From CAWFXC01 sp963819735 (GTDB lineage Bacteria; Actinomycetota; Acidimicrobiia; IMCC26256; DASPTH01), in contig CAWFXC010000004.1 in the NCBI GenBank assembly GCA_963819735.1, positions 186,001 to 250,000 on the forward strand: a DNA stretch of 64,000 nucleotides, given 5' to 3'. The notes below the pieces were generated by a model. The model made no database searches and was not told the DNA's origin. It saw only the letters and a program-made list of their open reading frames with translations. Below are positions 15,605-24,081 of the stretch, one piece after another; position 1 is the stretch's first letter; every line of letters begins with the position of its first letter. The translations under genes and the position numbers were made by a program.

Positions 15605-16822
15605 ATGCTGTACCAGGCGTATCAAGCCCAGGCCGACATGATGGCGCCTCTGCGCGGGTTCGCGGGGATTGCTCTGCAAGGTTTCGGACAGATGAGCCCG
15701 GGGCTCGCGAACGTCCCGGCCATGCGGAAGCTCGCCGCCGGCTACGAGATGCTCGGCCGGGCCACGCTCACGCACGAGCGCCCGCCGTTCGGCATCGACT
15801 CCGTGAAGATGGGTCGACGCGAGGTCGCGGTGCACGAAGTGGCCACCGACGTCACGCCCTTCGGCACGCTCCTGCACTTCGCCAAGGACACGAAGACGCC
15901 GCAGCCGCGCGTTCTCCTCGTTGCCGCGCTCGCCGGCCACTTCTCCACCCTGCTGCGCGGCACCGTGCGCACGCTTCTCCCCGAACACGACGTGTACATC
16001 ACCGACTGGCACAACGCGCGCGACGTCGGCCTGCAGCACGGGAAGTTCGGTTTCGACGAGTACGTCGAGCACCTCATCAACTGGCTCGAGCTCCTCGGCT
16101 CCGACGTCCACGTGATCGCGGTGTGCCAGCCGTGCGTCGCCGCGTTGGTGGCGACCGCGGTGATGGCCGAGGGAAACAACCCGGCGCAGCCGCGCACGCT
16201 CACGCTGATGGCGGGGCCGATCGACACTCGCGTCGCTCCCACCGTCGTCAACGACCTCGCCACCAGCCGGCCGCTTTCGTGGTTCGAGCACAACGTGATC
16301 ACCACGGTGCCGATGCGCTACCCGGGCGCGTTCCGTCGTGTCTACCCGGGTTTCCTGCAACTGGCCGCGTTCGTGAGCATGAACGTCGAGCGGCACGCCA
16401 AGGCGCACCGCGATCTCTACCGTCAACTGGTCGACGGCGACGAGATCTCGGCCGAGGCCACCAAGACGTTCTACGACGAGTACTTCGCGGTGCTCGACCT
16501 CACCGCCGAGTTCTACCTGGAGACCGTGCAGCGGGTGTTCCAGGAGCAACGGCTGGCCCGCGGCGTGCTCGACTACCAGGGCCGTCGCGTGAACCCGGAC
16601 GCAATGACCAAGACCGCGCTGCTCACGGTGGAGGGCGAGCGCGACGACATCTGCTCCCCCGGCCAGACCTTCGCCGCCCACGACCTGTGCAGCAAGCTCA
16701 AGCCGTTCCGCAAGCGTCACCACCTGCAGCCCGGCGTGGGTCACTACGGCGTGTTCAACGGCCGGCGGTGGGAAACGCAGATCTACCCGCTCGTGCACAA
16801 CCTGATCATCGCCAACGCCTGA
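15605..16822 (+). CDS. phaZ: Intracellular polyhydroxyalkanoate depolymerase
   Basis: A 405-residue alpha/beta hydrolase of the intracellular PHB depolymerase type. The nucleophile elbow has Cys in VCQPCVAALVATAV, as in PhaZa1-type depolymerases where serine is replaced by cysteine. The acid is in GERDDICSPGQT and the His in GVGHYGVFNGRRW. Its role is mobilisation of stored polyester granules to hydroxyacyl monomers in the cytoplasm. The ATG at 15605 matches the family start (MLYQAYQAQADMMAPLR). A TATTGT hexamer at 15565-15570 is a possible -10. No PHA synthase is in this window. Its stop abuts directly the stop of the convergent transglutaminase-like gene. Confidence 0.88.
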   Translation: MLYQAYQAQADMMAPLRGFAGIALQGFGQMSPGLANVPAMRKLAAGYEMLGRATLTHERPPFGIDSVKMGRREVAVHEVATDVTPFGTLLHFAKDTKTPQPRVLLVAALAGHFSTLLRGTVRTLLPEHDVYITDWHNARDVGLQHGKFGFDEYVEHLINWLELLGSDVHVIAVCQPCVAALVATAVMAEGNNPAQPRTLTLMAGPIDTRVAPTVVNDLATSRPLSWFEHNVITTVPMRYPGAFRRVYPGFLQLAAFVSMNVERHAKAHRDLYRQLVDGDEISAEATKTFYDEYFAVLDLTAEFYLETVQRVFQEQRLARGVLDYQGRRVNPDAMTKTALLTVEGERDDICSPGQTFAAHDLCSKLKPFRKRHHLQPGVGHYGVFNGRRWETQIYPLVHNLIIANA

Positions 16823-17746
16823 TCACCCGAGGGGCAGCGCGACCGCGTGGTCGTCGTCGGGTAGGTCGCCGTGGGTCGACGCCGACACCCAGCTCGCCAC
16901 CAGCTCGGCGTTCCCCCGCAGGGTCGTGGCGAACGCGGTGTCGGCCGCGTCGCGACCGGTGGCGATGCGCACCAGCGCACCGCGCGGCGCGAGCCGGGTG
17001 GGATCGAGGACCCGCCAGCCGGCCGGCGTGAGCACCTCGACCACCGCGTGGAAGTCCATGGGCGACAAGCCGGGCGCGTAGACCGCCGCCAACCGGGCCG
17101 GCACGCCCAGCGCGCGGCACAAGGTGATGGTGAGCTGGGCGAAGTCGCGGCACACGCCCGATCCCGCGATGAGGGTGTCGATGGCAGAGTCGAGCGGGCC
17201 GCTCGAGCCGGCGGCGTAGACGAGGCGCTCGAACACCCACGACGCGACGCGCAGCGCGATCTCGTCGGGTGGGCTCCCGATCGCGCCCGCGAACTCCGTA
17301 GTCGCGAACCCGGCCAACGCGTCCGACGGGCAGTAGCGGCTCTGGCGCAGCGCCACGATGGCCTCGTTGCCCACGAGGAGGTGGGTGTCGGCCGGTTCCG
17401 GCGGGCCCTCCGGGTGCGGCCGCACCGACGCGAAGTACGTGAGCGTGACGGTGCCGGTCGGGGCATCCACGCAGTGGATCCTCCCGCCGCGGTCGGCCGC
17501 CACCTCGGTGACCGCGGCCGAGGAGGGCGCGCCGTCGTGGGTGATCTCGATCCGTTCGTCGACGATCGCGCCGGCGGTGCGCGCCGGCGCCACCTGGAAC
17601 GCGAACAGCGTGGGTTCGGCCACCTCGAACGTGAGGACGCAGCCGACGTCGCGCAGGGCTTCGGAACACGATGGGTCGTTCAAGGATGCAGTGTCGCGCG
17701 TGACGGGCCGCCTCCCTCCACGCAGATCGGAGTCGGTCGATAGCAT
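16823..17746 (-). CDS. Transglutaminase-like cysteine peptidase family protein
   Basis: A 307-residue protein with an N-terminal beta domain and a C-terminal transglutaminase-like papain fold. The triad is visible: Cys in GSGVCRDFAQLTITLCRALG, His in MDFHAVVEVL, Asp in VLDPTRLAPRGALVRIATGRDAAD. This COG1305-type protein is common in bacteria; it acts as an amidase or protease on unknown targets, and no signal peptide is seen. The start is uncertain. ATG 17746 lies 9 nt from the divergent CoA-transferase ATG. A TTG at 17683, with GACACT 6 nt upstream, would leave a more usual gap. Confidence 0.82.
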   Translation of the reverse strand: MLSTDSDLRGGRRPVTRDTASLNDPSCSEALRDVGCVLTFEVAEPTLFAFQVAPARTAGAIVDERIEITHDGAPSSAAVTEVAADRGGRIHCVDAPTGTVTLTYFASVRPHPEGPPEPADTHLLVGNEAIVALRQSRYCPSDALAGFATTEFAGAIGSPPDEIALRVASWVFERLVYAAGSSGPLDSAIDTLIAGSGVCRDFAQLTITLCRALGVPARLAAVYAPGLSPMDFHAVVEVLTPAGWRVLDPTRLAPRGALVRIATGRDAADTAFATTLRGNAELVASWVSASTHGDLPDDDHAVALPLG

Positions 17747-17755
17747 CACCCGGCT

Positions 17756-19033
17756 ATGCCCACGCCGGAGCCGACCGAAACCGATCCGCCTTCCCCCGAA
17801 CCGCCGGCCGTCGAACCGCGCCGCGCGCCGCCGACGACGACGACGAGCCTGCGCGCGCCGCTGCACGGGGTGCGGGTCCTCGACCTGTCGCAGGTCGTGT
17901 CGGGCCCGATCTGCGGGCGGATGCTCGCGGATCTCGGCGCCGACGTGATCAAGGTCGAGGCGCCGGGGCGCGACGCCATCCGCGGACTGCCACCTCAGAT
18001 CGGCGACGACCCCGACGACCCGATCGGCGCGTACTTCACCTACGTGAACGCCGGGAAGCGCGACGTCTGCATCGACGTCCGCCATCCCGACGGCGCCGCG
18101 CTGGTGGCGAGGTTGGCCGAGGCCAGCGACGTCCTGGTCGAGAACTTCCGCCCCGGCGTGCTCGATCGCCGCGGCCTCGGCGCCGACACCCTCCTCGCCC
18201 GCCAACCCCGCCTGATCTACTGCTCGATCACCGGTTGGGGGCTCGACACGTCGTGGTCGCAACGCCGCGCCTACGCCCCGGTGGTGCAGGCGGAGACCGG
18301 TCGGGTCGAGCTCGAGGCCCGCCTGCGGGACGCGCCGGCCGAGCAGAGCGTGCACGTCGACGGCGACATCTACCCGGGCCTGCTGGCGGTGAGCGCAGTG
18401 CTCGCCGCGTTGTACCAGCGCGAGCACACCGGGCTCGGGCAGCACCTCGACGTCGCCATGGCCGAGGCGCTCGTCTACACGGATGAATGGGTGCCCACCG
18501 ACCTGGCCGGTTTCGGCCGCGGGCGCGTCCCCGATGCGTGGACGTACCCGGTGCTCGCGGTCGGCGACGGCACGGGGGTGGCGTTCCTCGGCAACCCGTG
18601 CCGCGATCTACCGCGGTGGGCCGCCGCGCTCGCCGATCCCGCACTGGTCGCGGCGGGCCGGGCCGAGCTGCCGACCGAACAACCGGCCTCCGAGGCCGAC
18701 GCGCTCGAGATCCTGACCCGGCTGGTCACTGCGATCCCCGACTTCGCCACACTGGAAGCACGGCTCGAGCCCCACGGGATGTTGGCGGGCGAGGTCCGTT
18801 CGGTGGCCGAGCTGGCCGAGACCTCGTGGGCGGTCGAGCGCGACGTGTTCACCGAGATCGAGCCGGGGGTGCGGGTGGTCACCGCGCCGTTCCGTTCCCG
18901 GCACGCGCCGATCGGCGTGCAGGGCCGCGCGCCCCGGCTGGGCGAGCACACCCGGCAGGTGCTCACCGAACGCCTGGGCCTCGACGACGGCGAGCTCGAC
19001 GCCCTGGAGGCCGCGGGCGTGATCCTGAGCTAG
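17756..19033 (+). CDS. CaiB/BaiF family CoA-transferase
   Basis: A 425-residue family III CoA-transferase. A Pro/Thr-rich extension of about 37 residues precedes GVRVLDLSQVVSGPICGRMLADLGADVIKVEAPG, then DVCIDVRHPDG, VLVENFRPGVLDRRG, LIYCSITGWG and HLDVAMAEALVY. Its role is acyl-CoA/acid CoA exchange. The extension is unlike the paralogue at 13666-14835 and may not be translated if the true start is internal. TAGCAT at 17741-17746 could be the -10, 9 nt before the ATG. It is convergent with the DinB-like gene. Confidence 0.88.
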   Translation: MPTPEPTETDPPSPEPPAVEPRRAPPTTTTSLRAPLHGVRVLDLSQVVSGPICGRMLADLGADVIKVEAPGRDAIRGLPPQIGDDPDDPIGAYFTYVNAGKRDVCIDVRHPDGAALVARLAEASDVLVENFRPGVLDRRGLGADTLLARQPRLIYCSITGWGLDTSWSQRRAYAPVVQAETGRVELEARLRDAPAEQSVHVDGDIYPGLLAVSAVLAALYQREHTGLGQHLDVAMAEALVYTDEWVPTDLAGFGRGRVPDAWTYPVLAVGDGTGVAFLGNPCRDLPRWAAALADPALVAAGRAELPTEQPASEADALEILTRLVTAIPDFATLEARLEPHGMLAGEVRSVAELAETSWAVERDVFTEIEPGVRVVTAPFRSRHAPIGVQGRAPRLGEHTRQVLTERLGLDDGELDALEAAGVILS

Positions 19034-19042
19034 CGAGAAAGG

Positions 19043-19083
19043 GGCTCGGAGAGATCGCGGCTCAGAGAGATCGGGGCTCAGAG
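19043..19083. repeat. 16-bp tandem repeat, about 2.6 copies
   Basis: Units GGCTCGGAGAGATCGC, GGCTCAGAGAGATCGG and partial GGCTCAGAG lie between the converging CoA-transferase and DinB-like genes. The third unit carries the TGA of the minus-strand gene. Confidence 0.8.
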
Positions 19084-19854
19084 GAACGCGCGCGCCACCC
19101 GCAGGGCGGCCACGGCGAGCGCGCCGTCGGCCACGAGATCGGGCGGGGTGCTGCCACGGAACCGGTGGGTGGCCACCCGGCACCAGTCGCCCGCCGATCC
19201 CTGCACCACCGCGGCCGCGCCATTGACCGGAGGTCCGTACTCCCAGCGGGCGCCGCTCGGCGACACCAACTCGAGCCGCAGGTCGGCGGGGGACGCGGGC
19301 GGCGACTCCCCCGCCACTGCGAACGCGTACGGGAGGGTCTTCCACCCCAGCCAGGCGATGGGCGCGAGCCGGTCGGTGTCGACGGGAGTCAAGCCCAGCC
19401 CGGCGAAGCAGTCGAGCCCGTGCGCCCACGTCTCCATCAGGCGGGCGGTGGCGAGCGACCGCACCGCCATGCGCCGGCCGCCCCAGGGCACGCGGTCGTC
19501 GTCGGCGCGGTCGGCGAACGCGTCCAGGACCCGCGCGCGTTGCGCGCGCCAGTCGGCCAGCACGGCGGTGGAGGACGCGTAGCCCGTCGCGGGCCGCTCG
19601 TGCGCGGGCACATCGGGCACATCGGGCACATCGGTTGGCGCGCGCGATCCCGTGAGTCCGGTCACCGGATCGCGGTCGTCGCACAGGCTGTCGGCCGCCG
19701 CCCGTTCCGACACCGCGAGATGGGCGATGGTGTCGGCGACGGTCCAATCCGTCGCCGGAGTCGCCCTCGCCCACTCGGCGTCGTCGAGCGACGCGACCAG
19801 TTGATCGAGGACTCCCTGCTCGTCGGCGAGCTCGCGCAGCAGCGCTGCGTCCAT
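19078..19854 (-). CDS. DinB/maleylpyruvate-isomerase-like protein (TIGR03084-type)
   Basis: A 258-residue protein. The N-terminal DinB-like bundle has WARATPATDWTVADTIAHLAVSERAA and later RLMETWAHGLDCFAG, supplying His/Glu/His metal ligands. A C-terminal beta-rich domain follows (LRLELVSPSGARWEYGPPVNGAAAVVQG), as in the TIGR03084 group. The function is unproven. The protein contains a DVPDVPDVP stretch produced by three copies of a 9-bp unit (19606-19632). It begins 13 nt after the phosphotransferase stop and is probably the last gene of a four-gene minus-strand run from 22626. Confidence 0.8.
   Translation of the reverse strand: MDAALLRELADEQGVLDQLVASLDDAEWARATPATDWTVADTIAHLAVSERAAADSLCDDRDPVTGLTGSRAPTDVPDVPDVPAHERPATGYASSTAVLADWRAQRARVLDAFADRADDDRVPWGGRRMAVRSLATARLMETWAHGLDCFAGLGLTPVDTDRLAPIAWLGWKTLPYAFAVAGESPPASPADLRLELVSPSGARWEYGPPVNGAAAVVQGSAGDWCRVATHRFRGSTPPDLVADGALAVAALRVARAFL
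19606..19632. repeat. 9-bp tandem repeat, 3 copies, inside a gene
   Basis: GGGCACATC three times, encoding DVP triplets on the minus strand within the DinB-like gene. In-frame, so it changes length without breaking the protein. Confidence 0.85.
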
Positions 19855-19867
19855 CAGGCGCGTGCCA

Positions 19868-20950
19868 TCAGTGGCCGTCGAACAGCATCTCGAGCGCGCT
19901 GACCGCGGGATTCTCGATCCAGATCCGGTGGTCGGGCGGCATCAGGCCGCGGTCCTCGGCCCGGTTCATGACCCGCACCACGATGGCGCAGTAGCGCGCC
20001 GCTGCGCAGATCTCGTAGTAGCGGACGTGTTCGACGGTGCGGCTCGCGGCCCGCTCGTAGATCGTGAGCTGTTCCTCGCGCGACGGATCGCCGACGGGTC
20101 GTTCCGCTCCGATCACCTCGTGCATGGTGCGGTCGAACATGAGCCACCACCCGAGGTCGAGCTCAGGGGGCGCGATCGACGCGGCTTCGAAGTCGGTGGT
20201 GCACGCGGGCGTGAAGTCGCGCCAGATGATGTTGCCGGGACGCGGGTCGCCCCAGCACAGACCCGGCGCGCGCTCGGGCGGTTGGTTCGCGTGCAGCCAC
20301 GCGAACGCGCGCTCGAGCAGGGGATGCTCACGATCGCGTAGTTCGGCGCGCCCGTACCGCTCCCAGATGTCGAGTTGGGTGGCGAGCCCCGGCGTCGCGC
20401 CCGGGGTCACCAGCCAGTCGAGGCCGGCAGCCCGCCAGTCGAGCGTGTGGAACCGGGCCAGGAGCTGCAGTCCCTCCTCGATCAGTTGCCCCCGCTCCCC
20501 CGGCGTGGCCGCCAGGAAGAACCCCTCGGTGGTGTAGGGCGGGTTCTCGATGGGCACCTGGCCGTCGACGTAGCCCATCACGAAGAACTGCGTGCCGAGC
20601 ACCGATGGGTCGGCCTCGTAGCCGATGAGGTCGGCGACGGGCACGGTGGAGTTCCGGGCCAGCGCGTCCATCACGCGGTACTGCAGCTCGATCTCGACCT
20701 TCCACCCCGGCACCTGCACCGGGTAGATCGGCGGGTCGGGGCTCTGGGTGCGCAGCACCACCCGCTGCTCGACGCGCGCCTCGGTGCTCCCGCGGTCGAC
20801 CCGGCAGTCGACGATGACGGTGTCGGCCGAGAAGCCGCTGCTGGCGCGCCGGATGCCGGTGAGTTCGACGGCCCGCGTGCCCGGCTGTCGATCGCGCAGC
20901 CACGCGGCGAGCGGGAGCAGTGACTCGGGGACCGGTTCGAGGTCGCTCAT
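19868..20950 (-). CDS. Phosphotransferase family (APH-like kinase) protein
   Basis: A 360-residue protein with the aminoglycoside/choline-kinase fold. The catalytic loop reads WGDPRPGNIIW, with Trp where HGD is usual but the Asp and Asn kept, and TTDFEAA replaces the DFG equivalent. FFVMGYVDGQVPIENPPYTTEGF is typical of the branch related to the kinase domain fused to acyl-CoA dehydrogenases. The substrate is unknown, possibly a hydroxylated acyl or sterol. It is a clear paralogue of the gene at 52479-53630. The ATG at 20950 overlaps the SDR stop by 4 nt (ATGA), indicating translational coupling. Confidence 0.85.
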   Translation of the reverse strand: MSDLEPVPESLLPLAAWLRDRQPGTRAVELTGIRRASSGFSADTVIVDCRVDRGSTEARVEQRVVLRTQSPDPPIYPVQVPGWKVEIELQYRVMDALARNSTVPVADLIGYEADPSVLGTQFFVMGYVDGQVPIENPPYTTEGFFLAATPGERGQLIEEGLQLLARFHTLDWRAAGLDWLVTPGATPGLATQLDIWERYGRAELRDREHPLLERAFAWLHANQPPERAPGLCWGDPRPGNIIWRDFTPACTTDFEAASIAPPELDLGWWLMFDRTMHEVIGAERPVGDPSREEQLTIYERAASRTVEHVRYYEICAAARYCAIVVRVMNRAEDRGLMPPDHRIWIENPAVSALEMLFDGH

Positions 20951-21705
20951 CCCGCGTCCCCCATCGTGCTGCCGGGCGGCGGGAGCGCGAGCACGTAGCG
21001 CAGATCGACCGGCGACGTGATCGCGACCATCACCGCGCTCGCCGCGGCGGGCACCGTCATCGCGCCGGGACCGTTGTCGTGCACGTAGCCGCGCGCCGCC
21101 CACACCGGCGAGAGCTCGGCGAGCAGGTCGGGGTCCCACGCCGCGTACACGTCGGTACCGAGCGTGTTGCCCACCGCCACGTTCGAGAAGCCCACCTCGG
21201 GATGCTCGCCCCGCCACGCCCGCACCAGCTCGTCGAGCGCGGCTTTGCTGCTCTCGTACGCGCCCATCCCGGGCAACGGTCGGCCCACCGACGACGCCGA
21301 GATGAACACGACTCGTCCGTTGCTCTCGATCACGTGCGGGAGCGCGGCGCGGCATACCAGCGACGCGCCGACCACGTTCGTGGCGAACACGTCGTGCCAC
21401 CGGGCGGCGTCGGTGTCGACCAACTTCACGAGCGGGTCGACGGCGGTGGCGTACACGACCACGTCGAGGCCGCCGAGCACGCGCACCGCGTCACTCACGA
21501 CGGCCGCGCACTGCGCTTCGTCGCGTACGTCGCACACCACCGCGGTGGCGTCGGTGCCGACTGCCCGCGCGGCGTCGCGCAGCTTGTCCGCGCGCCGAGC
21601 GGCCAGCACGAGCCGCGCGCCGGCCGCGCCGCACTGCACCGCGACCTCGCGTCCGATGCCCGAAGACGCGCCCACCACGAGTACCCGGGCTCCGTTCAGA
21701 TCCAT
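20947..21705 (-). CDS. SDR family oxidoreductase
   Basis: A 252-residue short-chain dehydrogenase. VVGASSGIGRE is the NAD(P) motif, FISASS and MGAYESSKAAL carry the Ser and Tyr/Lys catalytic residues, and CDVRDEAQ binds adenine. Good ribosome site AAGGGGGA before the ATG at 21705. It is translationally coupled (4-nt overlap) to the phosphotransferase, so kinase and dehydrogenase probably serve one pathway. The C-terminal LRYVLALPPPGSTMG resembles actinobacterial lipid/steroid-cluster SDRs, weak evidence only. Confidence 0.88.
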   Translation of the reverse strand: MDLNGARVLVVGASSGIGREVAVQCGAAGARLVLAARRADKLRDAARAVGTDATAVVCDVRDEAQCAAVVSDAVRVLGGLDVVVYATAVDPLVKLVDTDAARWHDVFATNVVGASLVCRAALPHVIESNGRVVFISASSVGRPLPGMGAYESSKAALDELVRAWRGEHPEVGFSNVAVGNTLGTDVYAAWDPDLLAELSPVWAARGYVHDNGPGAMTVPAAASAVMVAITSPVDLRYVLALPPPGSTMGDAG

Positions 21706-21741
21706 CGTGTTCCCCCTTGATCGTCTCCGCGCCGGGCGCGT

Positions 21742-22626
21742 TCAGCCCGCGTCGCCGACGCGGTAAACCTCGAGCCCCCGCGGCGCGACCAATGCCGATC
21801 CCGGCAGCGCCAACCCGTGCGCGGCTGCCAGCTCCACCGCGATGCGGAGGTCCTTCTCGAGCACCGCGGCCGACGTGCGCAGGTACTCGGTCTCGCGCCC
21901 GTCGCCCTGATCGTGGCGGCGACGTTCGAAGATCTCGAGGTAGATCTCGGACTGCGGGGAGAGCGTGCCGGTGGCACGGGTCACTTCGGCGAGCAGGCCG
22001 TCGTGCACGCCGGCCGCGCGCGCCAGCTCGACCGCCTCGAGCACCGACAGGTACCCGAGGTACACCATCACGTTGTGCGCGAGCTTGAGCGCCGCGCCGC
22101 TGCCGAGGGGCCCTGCGTGCAGCACCCGGCCGGCGAAACCCTCGAGCGTGGGGCGCAGGCGCGCGACCACCGCGTCGTCGCCGCCCGCCATCACCCACAG
22201 CGTGCCGTCGCGCACGCTCGCTTCCCCCTGCCCCGCCATCGGGGCGTCGACCAACGCGACGTCGTGCGCCGCGGCGGCCGCGGCCAGCTGGGTGATCGTG
22301 TCGGGATGGATGGTCGACAGGATCGCGATCGTGCTCCCGGGCCGGGCCCCGGCGAGGATGCCGTCGGGCCCTTCGACGACCTCGTGACACTGCTCGTCGT
22401 TCTGTACACAGACCAGCACCGTGTCGCAGCGCTCCGCCACCGCGCGGGCCGACGTCGCGACCGTGGCCCCGAGCTCCTGCGCCCGGGCGAGCGGCTCGGG
22501 GCGCAGGTCGTGGACCACCGGCGTGTGGCCCGATGCCAGCAATTGCTCGGCCACCGCGCTCCCGATGATGCCGAGCCCGATCATGCCGACGTGCGTCGTG
22601 GTCGAACCGCGGGGCTGCCCGTCCAT
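21742..22626 (-). CDS. NAD(P)-dependent oxidoreductase, 3-hydroxyisobutyrate dehydrogenase family
   Basis: A 294-residue beta-hydroxyacid dehydrogenase. The Rossmann motif is VGMIGLGIIGSAVAEQL, the substrate loop is DAPMAGQGEASVRDGTLWVMAGG, and the catalytic Lys lies in GSGAALKLAHNVMVYLG. It oxidises or reduces a 3-hydroxy acid such as hydroxyisobutyrate or tartronate semialdehyde. The ATG at 22626 is preferred over 22647 because TAGCCT ends 7 nt upstream, giving a leaderless start. It heads the run SDR - phosphotransferase - DinB-like. Confidence 0.88.
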   Translation of the reverse strand: MDGQPRGSTTTHVGMIGLGIIGSAVAEQLLASGHTPVVHDLRPEPLARAQELGATVATSARAVAERCDTVLVCVQNDEQCHEVVEGPDGILAGARPGSTIAILSTIHPDTITQLAAAAAAHDVALVDAPMAGQGEASVRDGTLWVMAGGDDAVVARLRPTLEGFAGRVLHAGPLGSGAALKLAHNVMVYLGYLSVLEAVELARAAGVHDGLLAEVTRATGTLSPQSEIYLEIFERRRHDQGDGRETEYLRTSAAVLEKDLRIAVELAAAHGLALPGSALVAPRGLEVYRVGDAG

Positions 22627-22633
22627 CGGCGGC

Positions 22634-22639
22634 AGGCTA
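22634..22639 (-). promoter_or_regulatory. Leaderless -10 for the hydroxyacid dehydrogenase gene
   Basis: TAGCCT on the minus strand, 7 nt before the ATG at 22626; it decides that start over the upstream ATG at 22647. Confidence 0.5.
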
Positions 22640-22688
22640 CCGGGCATCGGCGACCGTGTGACTCCTCCGTGAACAAGCCCACGCGTCG

Positions 22689-22718
22689 GTTGACAGATTG
22701 TTGAACGCCCGGCAGCGT
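22689..22718 (+). promoter_or_regulatory. Shared regulon promoter, copy 1 (amidohydrolase side)
   Basis: GTTGACAGATTGTTGAA at 22689-22705 includes TTGACA (22690-22695). After a 17-nt spacer comes CAGCGT (22713-22718), which ends 6 nt before the ATG at 22725. The 17-mer recurs with one mismatch upstream of the Rieske gene. The GTTGA half-repeat occurs twice, 11 nt apart, suggesting a regulator site placed over the -35. Confidence 0.6.
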
Positions 22719-22724
22719 GACCCG

Positions 22725-24068
22725 ATGACCACTCTGATCCGTGGCGGCATCGTGCTGCCCATGACCGGCGACCCCGTCGCGCTCGACCCCGGCTCGGTCC
22801 TCGTCGACGGCCGGCACATCGCGGCCGTCGGTCCGGTCGAGGCGCTCGACGCCGATCCGCGGTCGGCGGGCGCGGAAGTGATCGACGCCTCCGGGCACGC
22901 GGTGATCCCCGGTCTCCACAACTGTCACCTGCATTCCGGCCTGCTGCGCGGTACCGCGGAGTCGCTCTCGCTGTGGGACTGGCTCGAGGCGTACGTCGAC
23001 CCGGCGCACCGAGCGCTCACTCCCGAGATCGCCGAGATCGCTTCGTTGCACTGCTACGCCGAAGGCCTGCTCGCGGGCACGACCTCGGTGATGGACATGT
23101 GGCGGTTCATGGAGGGCTCGGCCGCGGCCGCCGAACAAATCGGCATCCGCGCCACGCTGGTGCCGTACGTTGCCGATGAGAAGGGCTTCGACTACTTCGA
23201 GTCGATGCGCTCGAACCGCGAGCTGCTCGAGTCGCACCGCACGGCTGCCGACGGCCGGGTCCGCACCTGGGTCGGTCTCGAGCACCTCTTCTACTGCACC
23301 GACGCATGCTTCGAGGAGGGCGTCGCGCTGGCCCAGGAGTTCGACACCGGGATCCACACGCACTCGTCGGAGTCGATCTGGGAGGTGCAGGAGTCGCTCA
23401 AGCGCTTCGGGCAGCGGCCGATCGAGGTCTTCTACCAGCGCGGAATCCTCGGCGAACACACCGTGGTTGCGCACTGCGTATGGCTCGACGACCGGGAGAT
23501 CCAACTGCTCGCGCAGACCGGCACTTCGGTGGCGCACTGCCCGTGTTCCAACATGAAGCTCTCCTCGGGTCCGGCGCGCATCGGCGCGCTGCGCGACGCG
23601 GGTGTGGTGGTCGGCCTCGGCAGCGACGGCGAGAAGGAGAACAACAACCTCGACCTGATCGAGGAGATGAAGTTCGCGTCGCTGCTCCAGAAGGTGTCGA
23701 CGCTGGATCCGACCACGGGTGATCCGTGGGCCGTGTTGGCCATGGCCACGATCGACGGTGCGCGCGCGCTCCAGCTCGATGCGGTCTCCGGTTCGCTCGA
23801 ACCGGGCAAGCGGGCCGACATCGTGACCGTCTCCCTCGACGGCCTGCACACCACCCCGGTGCTGCACGGCCACGACTTCAACGTGGCCGCCCATCTCGTG
23901 TTCTCGGCGTCGGGCCGCGACGTGCGCGACGTGTGGGTCGACGGCGCGCGCTTGCTGTCCGGCGGAACGCCCACCACGTTCGACGTGGCGTCGGTGCGCA
24001 CCGCGGCCCAGGCCGCGGCCGAGGAGCTGTTCGAGCGCCGGGCCAAGGTGCTGGAGGCCGGCGCGTGA
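22725..24068 (+). CDS. Amidohydrolase of the TrzN/AtzA / 8-oxoguanine-deaminase type
   Basis: A 447-residue amidohydrolase. Metal and catalytic motifs in order: NCHLHSG (the H-x-H), HTHSSES with the central His, VVAHCVWL and VAHCPCSNMKLSSG, and GLGSDGEKENNNLDL with the final Asp. This pattern belongs to the branch that deaminates or dechlorinates aromatic N-heterocycles (s-triazines, purine derivatives, methylthioadenosine/SAH). The exact substrate is unknown. The ATG at 22725 is 30 nt downstream of a TTGACA box. It converges with the hydroxylase operon, 13 nt stop to stop, and shares its promoter motif. Confidence 0.88.
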   Translation: MTTLIRGGIVLPMTGDPVALDPGSVLVDGRHIAAVGPVEALDADPRSAGAEVIDASGHAVIPGLHNCHLHSGLLRGTAESLSLWDWLEAYVDPAHRALTPEIAEIASLHCYAEGLLAGTTSVMDMWRFMEGSAAAAEQIGIRATLVPYVADEKGFDYFESMRSNRELLESHRTAADGRVRTWVGLEHLFYCTDACFEEGVALAQEFDTGIHTHSSESIWEVQESLKRFGQRPIEVFYQRGILGEHTVVAHCVWLDDREIQLLAQTGTSVAHCPCSNMKLSSGPARIGALRDAGVVVGLGSDGEKENNNLDLIEEMKFASLLQKVSTLDPTTGDPWAVLAMATIDGARALQLDAVSGSLEPGKRADIVTVSLDGLHTTPVLHGHDFNVAAHLVFSASGRDVRDVWVDGARLLSGGTPTTFDVASVRTAAQAAAEELFERRAKVLEAGA

Positions 24069-24081
24069 GGTCCTCGCCCGG

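Noticed and set aside
19606..19632. Short regular repeats as a possible CRISPR
   Set aside because: Units are 9 bp, contiguous, with no spacers, inside a coding frame.
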